This document shows, piece after piece, positions 63,645 through 64,000 of a DNA stretch of 64,000 nt. A program made the position numbers and the translations under genes. Origin of the DNA: Natrarchaeobaculum aegyptiacum. GTDB taxonomy: Archaea > Halobacteriota > Halobacteria > Halobacteriales > Natrialbaceae. Below the pieces are notes generated by a model that did no database searches, was not told the DNA's origin, and was given only the letters and a program-made list of their open reading frames with translations. The stretch is taken from assembly GCF_002156705.1 (NCBI RefSeq), contig NZ_CP019893.1:3348001-3412000 (forward strand), read 5' to 3'. Each line of letters starts with the position of its first letter. The stretch's first letter is position 1.

Positions 63645-63999
63645 CTATAGTAGCCACTGCACGTCAGTGCACACCTGATCGCCAGACGGATCGGCGATCA
63701 GTGTGTGAATCGTTGCAGTGGCTACTATTTCCGACGTATCGGTGAGCGAGACGCCACCCGCTTCCCAGTCGACGTCGACGACTCCCTTCTCCTCGAGCTG
63801 TGGAAGCGGACCGTGGACCAGTCGAACGTGGGCTCGCTCGACTCGCTCCTCGGTAATCCGCTCGGGTGAGATGTCTCCGCGCTGCCACCTGTCTCGAGAG
63901 GTCGGTCATACGGATCGATCCGTCGCGTTGTACGAGTTCGTGGAGGACGAGCTGTCGATCAGCGCTTGCGAGGATACGAAACGCCTCCAGCTGATCCAT
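63645..63999 (-). pseudogene. DUF7344-like winged-helix protein, one frameshift; C-terminus from a repeat
   Basis: Begins at ATG 63999, one base from the window end (MDQLEAFRILASADRQLVLH). The N-terminal winged helix runs to DLSRQVAA. One extra base near 63880 then changes the frame; corrected, it goes on as GDISPERITEERVERAHVRL, VHGPLPQLEEKGVVDVDWEA and GGVSLTD, a normal two-wing DUF7344-like ending. Past residue ~93 the protein is encoded by the palindromic element (63647-63728): VATATIHTLIADPSGDQVC up to QWLL and stop. Haloarchaea have many such small transcription regulators. The frameshift may be sequence error. Confidence 0.65.
63647..63728. repeat. 82-bp palindromic element, copy 2
   Basis: Perfect 15-bp terminal inverted repeats: ATAGTAGCCACTGCA (63647-63661) and TGCAGTGGCTACTAT (63714-63728). 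The inner pair CTGATCGCC / GGCGATCAG gives a second stem. The inverse complement matches 45773-45852 nearly perfectly. It lies in the 3' end of the DUF7344-like gene and supplies its last ~26 codons. Confidence 0.88.
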
Positions 64000-64000
64000 T

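Noticed and set aside
1-64000. tRNA, rRNA or other stable RNA genes
   Set aside because: No cloverleaf-like or rRNA-like stretch was recognised in intergenic regions by reading; a covariance-model scan would be the proper test.

Overview
The window is a 64 kb chromosomal segment of a halophilic archaeon, most likely of the Natrialbales (Natrinema / Haloterrigena / Natronorubrum type). The genus is inference, but the domain and class are well supported. The DNA is GC-rich, the proteins are strongly acidic, CTCGAG-rich codon pairs are common, and TATA-like boxes lie 25-30 nt before many start codons. The gene set is archaeal: TFB, topoisomerase VI A/B, PriS primase, GINS, HMG-CoA synthase, RtcB plus archease, and TIGR00300. 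Several lipoproteins carry Tat signals, as is usual in haloarchaea.

Layout. 0-2.2 kb holds an enoyl-CoA hydratase tail, a dUTPase/dCTP-deaminase-like gene and an ATP-grasp gene. 2.3-4.0 kb is a TnpB-only IS200/IS605 element with a 49-aa companion gene and palindromic ends. 4.1-10.6 kb carries a HalX-type response regulator remnant, a fused 3-hydroxyacyl-CoA dehydrogenase/enoyl-CoA hydratase, an acyl-CoA dehydrogenase, an RNase H-like gene, a DUF2240 gene, an unknown gene and the 3' part of a copper ATPase. Every one of these is broken by single-base indels, many at short homopolymers, so local sequence error is more likely than decay. 10-13.5 kb is a FixI/CopA-type copper ATPase plus a SafE-like membrane protein. 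13.6-24 kb holds HMG-CoA synthase, an AT-rich pilin-like surface protein, DUF2150, a TatD-like hydrolase, TIGR00300 (ornithine cyclodeaminase-type), MsrB and ThrRS.

24-36 kb has a NERD-SF1 helicase, PyrE, an SDR enzyme with an acidic N-terminal extension, an SLC13 anion symporter, an MFS transporter, a universal stress protein, an ArsA/Get3 ATPase, an aminotransferase and CinA. 36-46 kb has TFB, an MBL-fold protein, a zinc-ribbon membrane protein, top6B-top6A (ATGA overlap) and two tandem Tat-lipoprotein beta-propellers. 46-56.5 kb has a TrmB-like regulator, an M24-fold protein, heme A synthase, NikR, a Bat-type HTH regulator, a UDG-like protein, a J-domain membrane protein, DinB with three PCNA-binding motifs and a secreted beta-helix-like lipoprotein. 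56.5-64 kb is an RNA-ligase and replication neighbourhood: rtcB with an overlapping unknown gene, archease, a GNAT enzyme, priS-gins (ATGA overlap), a Bcp peroxiredoxin, an unknown gene and a frame-broken wHTH gene.

The strongest unexplained structure is an approximately 80-bp palindromic element with 15-bp terminal inverted repeats. It occurs in two inverted copies 18 kb apart (45.8 and 63.7 kb), and each copy supplies the C-terminal codons and stop of the gene it sits in. No CRISPR array, rRNA, tRNA or prophage was found. Apart from the AT-rich surface gene and the IS element, the window reads as core chromosome.
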